From assembly GCA_902800305.1 (NCBI GenBank), contig CADCDP010000005.1, forward strand, positions 78,856 through 142,855: a stretch of 64,000 nucleotides of DNA, read 5' to 3'. The DNA is from an uncultured Bacteroidales bacterium. Its GTDB lineage: Bacteria > Bacteroidota > Bacteroidia > Bacteroidales > Bacteroidaceae. A program made the translations under genes and the position numbers. Positions 1 to 7,096 of this stretch are shown here, piece after piece; the first letter of the stretch is position 1, and the number at the start of each line of letters is the position of its first letter. The notes beneath the pieces are model-generated. The model saw nothing but the letters and a program-made list of their open reading frames with translations, was not told the DNA's origin and searched no databases.

Positions 1-1661
1 AGCAACTAACTGTGGCAGTCCTCACTTTAGCTGCCACCGCTGCACAAGCACAGCAGCAGACCTATCAAATTCCCGTATTAGAAACCGACGAGCCGATGGC
101 CACTGGCCAGTTCACCCCCGACTGGGAATCGCTCCGCACCTACCAAGTGCCCGAGTGGTTCCGCGATGCCAAGTTTGGCATCTGGGCACACTGGGGGCCT
201 CAATGTGTGGAGGGCAGTGGCGACTGGATGGCACGCGGCCTCTACCTCGAAGGAGGTGGACAGTACAACTACCACCGCGACCACTACGGACACCCCTCCG
301 AGGTAGGTTTCAAGGACATCCTGCCCCTCTTCAAGGCTGAAAACTGGACACCCGAAGAACTGGTGAAGTTCTATAAAGAAGAATGTGGAGCGCAGTACTT
401 CTTCGCCCTCGGCAACCATCACGACAACTTCGACCTTTGGGATTCAAAGTACCAGGAGTGGAACTCGCAGAACATCGGCCCACACAAGGACATTCTCGAC
501 GGCTGGGCAAAGGCCGCCAAGAAAGCAGGACTCCCCTTCGGCATCTCCTTCCATGCCGACCACGCATGGACATGGTATGAGCCTTCACGCCGTTTCGACC
601 TCAAGGGTGCCAAGCGTGGCGTGAAGTACGACGGTTGGCTCACCAAGGAGGATGGCTACAAGCCCAACGCCGACGGCACCGAGAAGTGGTGGAAGGGACT
701 CGACCCACAGAAGCTCTATGCCCAAGACCACGACCTCAGCGACAACACCTGGGACAACGGTGTCATCCATCGCCAATGGGGATGGGAAGGTGGCGCGTGT
801 CTGCCCACACAGGAGTTTGCCACCAACTTCTACAACCGCACCCTCGATGCCATCAACCGCTACAACCCCGACCTCATCTACTTCGACGTGACCGTGCTCC
901 CCTTCTATCCTGTGAGCGATGCGGGCATGAAGATAGCCGCCCACATGTACAACCACAGCGCAGCCACCCACAAGGGCAAGAACCAAGCCGTGGTGTTTGG
1001 CAAGATACTTACCGACGAACAGAAGGAAGCCCTCGTGTGGGATGTGGAGCGTGGTGCGCCCAACCAAATCATGGAGCGTCCGTGGCAATGCTGCAACTGC
1101 ATCGGCGACTGGCACTACAACACGGGCACCTACGAGCGCAACCACTACAAGAGTGCCCACACCGTGGCAAAGCTTTTGGTTGACATCGTCAGCAAGAACG
1201 GCAATATGCTCCTGTCCGTTCCTCTCCGTGCCGATGGTACCCCCGACGAGAAGGAACTTGCCATTATGAAGGAGTTTGGTGCATGGATGAAGGTGAACAG
1301 CGAGAGCATCGTGAAGACTCGTCCGTGGAAGGTGTTCGGCGAAGGCCCCATCGCCAATGCCGACATCAAGATTAACGCCCAAGGCTTCAACGATGGGCAA
1401 TATACCCGAGCTGGCAGCGACGAAATCCGCTTCAACCAGACAGAGAAGCATCTCTACGTCACTCCGTTGGCATGGCCATCCGACCACATCGTAAAGGTGA
1501 AGTCTCTGGCAGAAGGTTCACAGCTCTTCCCCACCCCCATCAAGACTGTAGAGTTGCTCGGTTATGGCAAGGTGCAGTTCCAGCGCACAGCAGATGCCCT
1601 CATCGTCACCCTGCCCGAAAAGACCAACAACATCATGCCGGTGCTGAAAATCAAGAAGTAA
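1..1661 (+). CDS. Alpha-L-fucosidase, GH29 (5' end outside window)
   Basis: Secreted or periplasmic glycoside hydrolase expected to remove terminal alpha-L-fucose from glycans. The frame is open to the left edge, and the visible start reads like the end of a signal peptide (LTLAATAAQAQQ), so the true start lies upstream; the GTG at 12 is probably not the start. Family features: the N-terminal WFRDAKFGIWAHWG block, a GNHHDNFDLWDS segment, SFHADHAW, and DLIYFD around residue 291 counted from position 12, the likely region of the nucleophile Asp. About 549 residues are visible, a usual length for a GH29 catalytic domain plus a short C-terminal beta domain. It is followed after 33 bp by the exoribonuclease gene on the same strand. 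Family call is confident; substrate linkage is not readable. Confidence 0.9.
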   Translation, partial: QLTVAVLTLAATAAQAQQQTYQIPVLETDEPMATGQFTPDWESLRTYQVPEWFRDAKFGIWAHWGPQCVEGSGDWMARGLYLEGGGQYNYHRDHYGHPSEVGFKDILPLFKAENWTPEELVKFYKEECGAQYFFALGNHHDNFDLWDSKYQEWNSQNIGPHKDILDGWAKAAKKAGLPFGISFHADHAWTWYEPSRRFDLKGAKRGVKYDGWLTKEDGYKPNADGTEKWWKGLDPQKLYAQDHDLSDNTWDNGVIHRQWGWEGGACLPTQEFATNFYNRTLDAINRYNPDLIYFDVTVLPFYPVSDAGMKIAAHMYNHSAATHKGKNQAVVFGKILTDEQKEALVWDVERGAPNQIMERPWQCCNCIGDWHYNTGTYERNHYKSAHTVAKLLVDIVSKNGNMLLSVPLRADGTPDEKELAIMKEFGAWMKVNSESIVKTRPWKVFGEGPIANADIKINAQGFNDGQYTRAGSDEIRFNQTEKHLYVTPLAWPSDHIVKVKSLAEGSQLFPTPIKTVELLGYGKVQFQRTADALIVTLPEKTNNIMPVLKIKK

Positions 1662-1694
1662 AGCAATCAAGAAGAAAACACATAAAAACTTCCA

Positions 1695-2585
1695 ATGGCA
1701 AAAGAATACATCGTGCTGAGCCGACAGGACGCTGTGGCTCGCAACAATTCGCCTTATGTCAACCTGAAAGTGGCGAACCTCGAAGGCAACGAGACCCTCT
1801 GCGTGTTCGACGTGCCTAAGACCAGCGGACCGAAGGTGGGACAGTTGGTCACCTTCATGAGCATCCGCGACTACCAAGGCAAGAAGTCCGCTACCAATAT
1901 GGACATGGTGGTGGGCAAATTCCCCACGGAACAGCATCCGCTCTACCACCTCGTGCCGCGTCCCATCAAGCGCGAGGCATGGGATGCCACCATCGACCAC
2001 CTGCTCACTTTCTGCACCGACGACACTTTGAAGCAGTTCATCCAAAAGCAAGCCGAAGACCTCTTCCCGAAATACAGCAAATATCCTGCTGCCACCAGCG
2101 TACATCACGCCTTTCCTGGTGGACTTCTGAACCACACGTGGCAGATGCTCCACTTGCTCGAAGGCATCTATCCCGTCTATCCCTACCCCGACGACATCCG
2201 TGTGGAGCGCATCATCATCGGCATCCTCTTCCACGACTGGGGGAAAATCTGCGAGTACAACGCTGAGGGCGAGAAGATGGAGAACGGCTATTTGCTGGGG
2301 CACATCTACATGTCGGCCAACTATCTGAACAACCTGCTGCGCGACCTCTATACGCAAGAGCACGGCAAGATGACCGATGCCGACAAGCGCGAGGTGAACT
2401 TCATCATCCATTGCGTTTTGGCTCACCACGGTCAGCTGGAATTCGGAAGTCCCGTACTGCCCTGCATCCCCGAAGCCCAACTCCTGAACTACATCGACAA
2501 CATCTCTGCCAAGGGCGACATCTTCTCCACCACGGGCAACATGGAGAAAGCGTTTGCGCTGGGCACGAACGTGGTCAAAGGATAA
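1695..2585 (+). CDS. YhaM-type 3'-5' exoribonuclease / HD-domain hydrolase
   Basis: The 296-residue protein has an N-terminal OB-fold-like stretch (about 1-90, including NSPYVNLKVANLEGNE) followed by an HD domain. Metal-binding signatures are HHAFPGGLLNHT, LFHDWGKI (the HD pair) and VLAHHGQLEFGSP, the arrangement known from YhaM/CBF1 proteins, which degrade RNA or single-stranded DNA 3'-5' in the cytoplasm. The length matches the family (about 310). ATG at 1695 is chosen because it begins the OB region directly. It may be cotranscribed with the fucosidase (33-bp gap), although the functions are unrelated. A repeat-rich inverted repeat follows the stop and may end the transcript. Confidence 0.85.
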   Translation: MAKEYIVLSRQDAVARNNSPYVNLKVANLEGNETLCVFDVPKTSGPKVGQLVTFMSIRDYQGKKSATNMDMVVGKFPTEQHPLYHLVPRPIKREAWDATIDHLLTFCTDDTLKQFIQKQAEDLFPKYSKYPAATSVHHAFPGGLLNHTWQMLHLLEGIYPVYPYPDDIRVERIIIGILFHDWGKICEYNAEGEKMENGYLLGHIYMSANYLNNLLRDLYTQEHGKMTDADKREVNFIIHCVLAHHGQLEFGSPVLPCIPEAQLLNYIDNISAKGDIFSTTGNMEKAFALGTNVVKG

Positions 2586-2598
2586 AAAAGAAAACTTA

Positions 2599-2686
2599 AA
2601 GTGAAAAGTGAAAAAAATTTGCTACCGCACTTGTCTGTCACCTATTGACGAACAGCTGCGGTAGCAAATTTTTCACTTTTCACTTT
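2599..2686. repeat. Inverted repeat, GTGAAAA/GCTACCGCA family, copy 1
   Basis: Left arm 2599-2629 consists of GTGAAAA heptamers running into TTTGCTACCGCA. The right arm 2656-2686 is its near-perfect reverse complement (TGCGGTAGCAAATTT then TTCACTTTTCACTTT). The loop is about 26 nt. It lies between two convergent genes and could act as a bidirectional terminator. Related copies occur near 4815, 10661-10810 and 11060-11165. Confidence 0.85.
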
Positions 2687-2702
2687 TACTTTTTACCTTT
2701 CC

Positions 2703-4727
2703 CTACCAAATCTTCACACGCTTGTCGGCTGGGACGAACATGGGGTCTTGCTCGGTGATGCCAAAGGCTTCGTACCACGCATCAATAAGGGGCAGGGCAC
2801 CATTGACACGCCACTCGCCGAGGGAGTGAGGATCCATAGTGGTGAGACGACGCATCTCAGCCTCGGTGATGTTCTGTGCCCACACACCTGCGTAAGCCAA
2901 GAAGAAACGCTGCTCGGGCGTGAAGCCGTTCTTCACAGGCAGCGGATTGTCCTTGGTGGCATTCTTGAAGGCGGTGTAAGCGAACTTCAAGCCGCCGTGG
3001 TCACCCAAGTTCTCGCCACAGCAGAGGTCGCCATTGGCATTGAGGTCGGGCAGCACCTTGATGGCAGAGAAGAAGTCCTTGATGACTTGGGCGCGTTCCT
3101 TATATTTGTCGCCATCGCCATCCACCCACCAGTCGCGGAAGTTGCCATCCTTGTCGAACTGACGGCCTTGGTCATCGAATCCGTGCGACATCTCGTGACC
3201 TATGACCACACCGATAGCTCCGTAGTTGAAGGCATCGTCGGCTTCCATGTCGAAGAAAGGATACTGCAGGATGCCAGCAGGGAAACAGATTTCGTTGGTC
3301 GTGGGGTTGTAGTAGGCATTCACCGTCTGTGGAGTCATGTGCCACTCGGTGGGGTCAACAGGCTTCTTCCACTTGCGGCTAAGCATATCGGCATGTGCCC
3401 ACTTCGCCACTTCCTTCATGTTCTCATAGAGCGACTTCGCTGGGTCGATGTCCATCTTGGAGTAGTCGCGCCACTTGTCGGGATAGCCAATCTTCACGTA
3501 GAAAGCATCGAGCTTCTCGTGGGCAGCCTTCTTGGTAGCCTCGCTCATCCACTCCTGTGCGTCGATGCGCTCGCCAAGAGCAATCTGCAAGTTCCTCACC
3601 AACTGCTCCATGCGAGCCTTGTTAGCTGCGGGGAAGTACTTCTCTACATAGAGCTGACCGACAGCCTCGCCCAAGATGCCGTTGACAGCACTCACACTAC
3701 GCTTCCAACGTGGACGTGGCTCCTGCGCACCCGTCAAGATGCGTCCTTCGAAGTCGAACACCTCTGCATAGACCTCGTCACCAAGCATACCGCCAGCATT
3801 GTCGAGAATCTGCCACTGGAGCCAATCCTTCAACACACCCACAGGCGTGTCGGCCAACACAGCGAGAGCCTCCTTCAAAGCTTCTGGCTGACCCACCGAA
3901 AGAGAATCAATATCGGTGATGCCCTGCACGTCGAAGTAAGTCTTCCAGTCGAAGCCAGCGTACTCGTTGACAAATTCGGCAAACGACATCTTGTGGTAGT
4001 TGGAAGCAGGGTCGCGGAGAGCCACCTTGTCACGTCCAGCCTTAGCCATGCGCATCTCCACCTGCAGGATGTTCTCCATCTTGCGCTGGGCAGCGGCAGG
4101 CTTCTCACCCACCAACTGGAACATCTTCACGATGTGCTGCTTGTAAGCTTCGAGAATCTTCTTGTTCGCCTCGTCGTCCTTCACGTAGTAGTCGCGCTCA
4201 ATCGAGTAGCCGCCCTGATACACCTCCAGCAAGTTGTCCTTGCTCGACATCATGTCGGCACCGATGTAGCTGCCCCAAAGTTCGCCAAACGACACCCCTT
4301 CGGTGTTCATCTGGTTGATGAGCGCCACCAACTCAGACGTGCTCTTCACTTTGGCCACACGCTTCAAGTCGGCCAAGACAGGCTTCACACCGTCCTTGTT
4401 CTGACGCACCGAATCCATCCTCATGGCATAGAGGTCGCCAATCTTCTGCCCCAGCGAACCTTTCGCCTGTGGCTGTTCAGCCAGTCCCTCGATAATGCTG
4501 CGGATGCGCTTCTGGTTCTCTTCCGCCACCACGTCGAAACTGCCATAACGGGCATATTCAGGTTTCAGCGGATTGTTCTTCATCCAACCGCCACAAGCAT
4601 ACTGATAGAAGTCAGTTCCAGGCTTAGCGGTCAAGTCCATGTTCTCTGGTCGGATGCCCATTGTCTGAGCACCCACCGTCATAGATGTAGCCATTGCCAT
4701 CATCATAAAAAAGCTTTTTGTCTTCAT
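2703..4727 (-). CDS. M13-family zinc metallopeptidase (PepO/neprilysin-like)
   Basis: Predicted exported endopeptidase of 674 residues, the usual M13 length. The signal peptide is MKTKSFFMMMAMATSMTVGAQ. The peptidase N domain begins with DFYQYACGGWMKNNPLKPEYARYG. The family substrate-binding motif NAYYNP is present, the zinc motif is HEMSH in VVIGHEMSHGFDDQG near residue 510, and the third ligand motif ENLGDHGG is intact, so it should be active. The C-terminus ends VKIW, close to the family's conserved final aromatic residue. A TAAATTTG promoter element lies about 30 bp upstream (4758-4765, minus strand). It appears to be monocistronic. A long open frame on the opposite strand is a codon-bias shadow. 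Confidence 0.93.
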   Translation of the reverse strand: MKTKSFFMMMAMATSMTVGAQTMGIRPENMDLTAKPGTDFYQYACGGWMKNNPLKPEYARYGSFDVVAEENQKRIRSIIEGLAEQPQAKGSLGQKIGDLYAMRMDSVRQNKDGVKPVLADLKRVAKVKSTSELVALINQMNTEGVSFGELWGSYIGADMMSSKDNLLEVYQGGYSIERDYYVKDDEANKKILEAYKQHIVKMFQLVGEKPAAAQRKMENILQVEMRMAKAGRDKVALRDPASNYHKMSFAEFVNEYAGFDWKTYFDVQGITDIDSLSVGQPEALKEALAVLADTPVGVLKDWLQWQILDNAGGMLGDEVYAEVFDFEGRILTGAQEPRPRWKRSVSAVNGILGEAVGQLYVEKYFPAANKARMEQLVRNLQIALGERIDAQEWMSEATKKAAHEKLDAFYVKIGYPDKWRDYSKMDIDPAKSLYENMKEVAKWAHADMLSRKWKKPVDPTEWHMTPQTVNAYYNPTTNEICFPAGILQYPFFDMEADDAFNYGAIGVVIGHEMSHGFDDQGRQFDKDGNFRDWWVDGDGDKYKERAQVIKDFFSAIKVLPDLNANGDLCCGENLGDHGGLKFAYTAFKNATKDNPLPVKNGFTPEQRFFLAYAGVWAQNITEAEMRRLTTMDPHSLGEWRVNGALPLIDAWYEAFGITEQDPMFVPADKRVKIW

Positions 4728-4757
4728 TAGTTAGTGATTTTGCGTGTATTTCGGCTG

Positions 4758-4765
4758 CAAATTTA
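4758..4765 (-). promoter_or_regulatory. Promoter -7 element (TAAATTTG) for the M13 peptidase
   Basis: Reverse complement reads TAAATTTG, matching the Bacteroidetes TAnnTTTG element. It sits about 30 bp before the ATG at 4727. Confidence 0.55.
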
Positions 4766-4784
4766 CGATTTTTAAGGGAAAAAG

Positions 4785-4857
4785 TAAGAGTGAAAAGGGA
4801 AAAATGGTGGAAAAAGTGAAAAGTGAAGAGTGAAAAGGGAAAAATTGGCTACCGCAC
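4785..4857 (+). repeat. Solitary left arm of the GTGAAAA/GCTACCGCA repeat
   Basis: A run of GTGAAAA-like heptamers (4807-4840) leads into ATTGGCTACCGCAC (4844-4857). It resembles the left arm of the inverted repeats at 2599 and 10661. I see no matching right arm nearby, so this looks like a half copy. Confidence 0.6.
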
Positions 4858-4898
4858 TTGTATGGAACCCTTCTTTACCAACACTTTCCCTATAGGCA

Positions 4899-4979
4899 AC
4901 GTCGTTGCCTCGCATGACTCTACGTCGTTGCCCCTCGTGACTCTTCGACGTTGCCCCTCGAGACTCTACGACGTTGCCT
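4899..4979. repeat. 23-bp tandem repeat, about 3.5 copies
   Basis: Units begin at 4899, 4922, 4945 and 4968, exactly 23 bp apart. The core is ACGTCGTTGCC followed by a TGACTCT or AGACTCT end, with drift between units (ACGTCG, TCGACG, ACGACG). No coding frame of merit crosses it. It lies in the gap between the M13 peptidase and the orphan gene that ends at 5057. The rest of the 4728-5056 gap holds only the half repeat. Confidence 0.8.
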
Positions 4980-5056
4980 GTTTGGAGATTTTGTCTAAAA
5001 AGCATGAGGTCTCCGTGCAACGAAGCACGAAGACCTCCAACAGAAAGATGACTTTT

Positions 5057-5926
5057 TTATTGATTTACTATATGTGCAACTTCAAAATTGAATCCTTTCA
5101 GATGATTTTCTTTGATGACTCGATATAAACATGGGGAACAAAACAACAAATGCTCAGGGCGAAAATACCCTGTTTTCAAGCCTACGGTTTGTTCGCTAAT
5201 AAAAAAATCACTTGTATGAAGTGGTGGACAATCTTTCACGTAGGCTTCAGACAGAATGTTAAGCCCTAAATTGTCTCCTTGGGGGCATTTAAAGATTTCC
5301 GTCTCACTTTTTTCAGAGAAATCGTAGGGATTAACACCAAATTGTGTTTGTTCTGCCAATTCGAGTTTCTGACCCTCAATCATTAATTGAGAACAATCTT
5401 CAGCTCTATTTTCACCAAAGAAAACAGGACCGAAAGTCATACCTTTGATTCCATTTTCTACTATCACATTGACAAATTTCTTTGACACGACGATTTCTCC
5501 TCCAAGGGTCATTGCCACATCCCTTTTATTCAAAAAACGCCCTTTTCGCAATCTCAAAGGTGATGTTTGCTTACGTCCAGAGCCGCAAATCTTGCAAGCA
5601 CAACTTTCGTCATATTCAGTTCCACAATCTTCCCCTACTGGCTCAAAATGCTTCTTTATGGCTATCTTAAAGAGTTTGGCATCAGCCAATTCTGTTTCTG
5701 TGTATTGACGGATATAATTCCAACCAGCGAAAAAGAAGGTGTCATATTTATTACGTACATATTCATTGACTCTCCTGATTTCCTCGAAAATAGGGGAACT
5801 TGTATCAATCTTGACCACCTTAACAGAGTATCCAAACAAGGGGCTACCCAAATTCACGCCTTCATCTTCCTTGAAAAGCAGATGGGCATAGTTATAATTG
5901 ATTCGCAATTCTAAAAACTCTTTCAT
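5057..5926 (-). CDS. Orphan double-CxxC protein, immunity-protein-like (unproven)
   Basis: A 289-residue protein I do not recognise with certainty. It has CKICG near the middle (in CACKICGSGRKQ) and CSPC near the C-terminus. A similar block occurs twice: IVVSKKFVNVIVENGIKG and FCSPCLYRVIKENHLKG, each followed by an aromatic/beta segment. This layout recalls the double-CXXCG and Imm11/DUF1629 groups linked to polymorphic-toxin immunity, but that is recall, not a search. The gene is clearly more AT-rich than its neighbours and has a good Shine-Dalgarno (AGGAG, 5932-5936) 5-6 nt before its ATG, which is rare here; both suggest acquisition by transfer. No toxin gene is adjacent. A TACCTTTG element lies 98 bp upstream. 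Confidence 0.5.
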   Translation of the reverse strand: MKEFLELRINYNYAHLLFKEDEGVNLGSPLFGYSVKVVKIDTSSPIFEEIRRVNEYVRNKYDTFFFAGWNYIRQYTETELADAKLFKIAIKKHFEPVGEDCGTEYDESCACKICGSGRKQTSPLRLRKGRFLNKRDVAMTLGGEIVVSKKFVNVIVENGIKGMTFGPVFFGENRAEDCSQLMIEGQKLELAEQTQFGVNPYDFSEKSETEIFKCPQGDNLGLNILSEAYVKDCPPLHTSDFFISEQTVGLKTGYFRPEHLLFCSPCLYRVIKENHLKGFNFEVAHIVNQ

Positions 5927-6023
5927 TGTTTCTCCTTTTTATGTCAACTATTATTAGTAACGAAAATATTGGTGTCTGGTAAAGGGGCTGTCGCTCTTCG
6001 CCAAGAAGCTGACAACTCGATGG

Positions 6024-6031
6024 CAAAGGTA
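6024..6031 (-). promoter_or_regulatory. Promoter -7 element (TACCTTTG) upstream of the orphan gene
   Basis: Reverse complement of CAAAGGTA. It would give a leader of about 90 nt before the ATG at 5926. Confidence 0.5.
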
Positions 6032-6101
6032 CAAAGATTTTTTAGAAGAAAAGGGAAATGTTGGAGAAAATTAGGGAAAAAGCATTTCATAAAATATCAA
6101 C

Positions 6102-6213
6102 AAGTGCCACCGAACCTCAATCTGTGGCACTTTTTTGCCAAAAACCAAATGCCAAATAAGCGTGGAGGCATGATTTGGTGGTGCTTTTTTCTTATTTCTT
6201 ATTTGGTATTTGG
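6102..6213. other. Two hairpins in a gene-free spacer
   Basis: AAGTGCCAC (6102-6110) pairs with GTGGCACTT (6124-6132) and is followed by a T run (6131-6136), like an intrinsic terminator on the plus strand. Just beyond, CCAAATGCCAAATAAG (6145-6160) pairs with 6198-6213 with one mismatch. I find no convincing gene between 5927 and 7096 apart from the thiamine leader. The short frames there are AT-rich and lack family features. Confidence 0.5.
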
Positions 6214-6403
6214 CTCTATTGTACAACATGAATTTACTGTTCTGTTGGTCTCAGGCACGTTTTTGAGGCCTAAAAGAGTGGTTTTTGGTGGCATTTTGTG
6301 CCTTTTGAAGACTTTGGAATCGATGGAGAGATGTGGCCAAAAGTTTGTAAGTTATTGCTTTTTAGAGAATTAAACACTTACCAATCACATAAAAGCGTTT
6401 TCG

Positions 6404-6556
6404 GCGTTTCAGCGTTTCAGCGTTTCACTCGGAAAAAGAGGGGTTTCACCTTCTTTAAATATACTTATATATATCTAATAATAAAGTAGTTATATATAAA
6501 TAAGAGAGTTTGTACCCCCCTCATTACCCTACTGAAACGCTGAAACGGTGAAACGC
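6404..6556. repeat. Inverted pair of 8-bp microrepeats, (GCGTTTCA)3 ... (TGAAACGC)3
   Basis: Three tandem copies of GCGTTTCA occupy 6404-6427. Three copies of the reverse complement (the middle one TGAAACGG) occupy 6533-6556. The 105-bp core between them is very AT-rich (runs of TATATA). Transcribed, the arms could form a 24-bp stem with one mismatch. Confidence 0.85.
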
Positions 6557-6678
6557 TACGCCACACAGCATTATAGATGCCTTGTGTTCCGCCATCGAAA
6601 AAGGGTCCTCGTGTTTGTCAGGGAAAAATTGACTCACCCGATGGTAAGAGGTGGCGTCTCTTCTCATAGCGAGCCTAA

Positions 6679-6757
6679 CGTAATTATGGCGACGAGCACA
6701 ACGCATTTACGATACACTCGCAAGCATAATTACGGTAACGAGCCTAACATAATTACG
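6679..6757. repeat. Repeated CGTAATTATG / CATAATTACG words
   Basis: CGTAATTATG at 6679-6688 is the reverse complement of CATAATTACG at 6725-6734 and 6748-6757. The phrase CGAGCCTAAC also recurs (from 6670 and 6739). This is a small mixed direct and inverted repeat cluster with no gene in it. Confidence 0.6.
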
Positions 6758-6906
6758 TCTGTGGGGATGCTGCCTGGTTCCTGTTTAGGGCATTATTTTT
6801 GTATTTTCTTTGTGATTTGAAATATAATCGTACCTTTGGCTTCGCAGAAGGTACTCACGTTCGACAAACAAAGCGAAAAAAGGCTTTTTCCCCTTGTTTT
6901 GTGCAC

Positions 6907-6938
6907 ATTTATCATTTATCATTTATCATTTATCATTT
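6907..6938 (+). repeat. (ATTTATC)4 heptamer array at the thiamine promoter
   Basis: Four exact ATTTATC units plus ATTT end 9 bp before the TACCTTTG element. The unit is the reverse complement of the GATAAAT array found at 57761-57800 and 63767-63797. Confidence 0.75.
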
Positions 6939-6946
6939 AATTTTCG

Positions 6947-6954
6947 TACCTTTG
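6947..6954 (+). promoter_or_regulatory. Promoter -7 element (TACCTTTG) of the thiamine operon
   Basis: Matches TAnnTTTG and places the transcription start just before the riboswitch, so the aptamer lies within the leader. Confidence 0.7.
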
Positions 6955-6969
6955 CACCCGATTTTAACT

Positions 6970-7063
6970 AAAGGGGTGCTCGCTGTGGCGGGCTGAGATG
7001 ATACCCATGAACCTGATGCAGGTAATGCTGCCGTAGGAAGGATTCGCGGTGAAAAGCCCCTTT
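6970..7063 (+). ncRNA. TPP (THI-box) riboswitch
   Basis: The diagnostic THI elements are present in order: GGGGTGCT at the 5' side of P1, GGCTGAGATGATACCC (6991-7006), GAACCTGATGCAGGTAATGC and GTAGGAAGG, closed by AGCCCCTT. Thiamine pyrophosphate binding to this aptamer normally lowers expression of the downstream genes. An extra 11-bp helix can form outside P1: TTTAACTAAAG (6964-6974) with CTTTAGTTAAA (7076-7086). It is followed by six T residues directly before the ATG at 7097. Downstream are a TonB receptor, a PnuT-like permease and thiamine pyrophosphokinase, fully consistent with thiamine control. Confidence 0.95.
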
Positions 7064-7096
7064 TCATTGTTTAATCTTTAGTTAAATTACTTTTTT

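Noticed and set aside
2748..4730. A 660-codon open frame on the plus strand opposite the M13 peptidase gene
   Set aside because: It is a mirror of strong codon bias in the real gene; the predicted protein is Leu/His/Val-rich without domain signatures.
4899..4979. Possible CRISPR array
   Set aside because: The 23-bp units are contiguous without unique spacers and no cas genes are present.
5969..6373. A 134-codon frame in the spacer before the thiamine operon
   Set aside because: It runs through two hairpins, has mixed low-complexity composition and no family resemblance or start signal.
6831..6838. A second TACCTTTG element upstream of the thiamine leader
   Set aside because: It lies within a small TACCTT...AAGGTA hairpin and has no gene at a suitable distance; the element at 6947 fits the riboswitch better.
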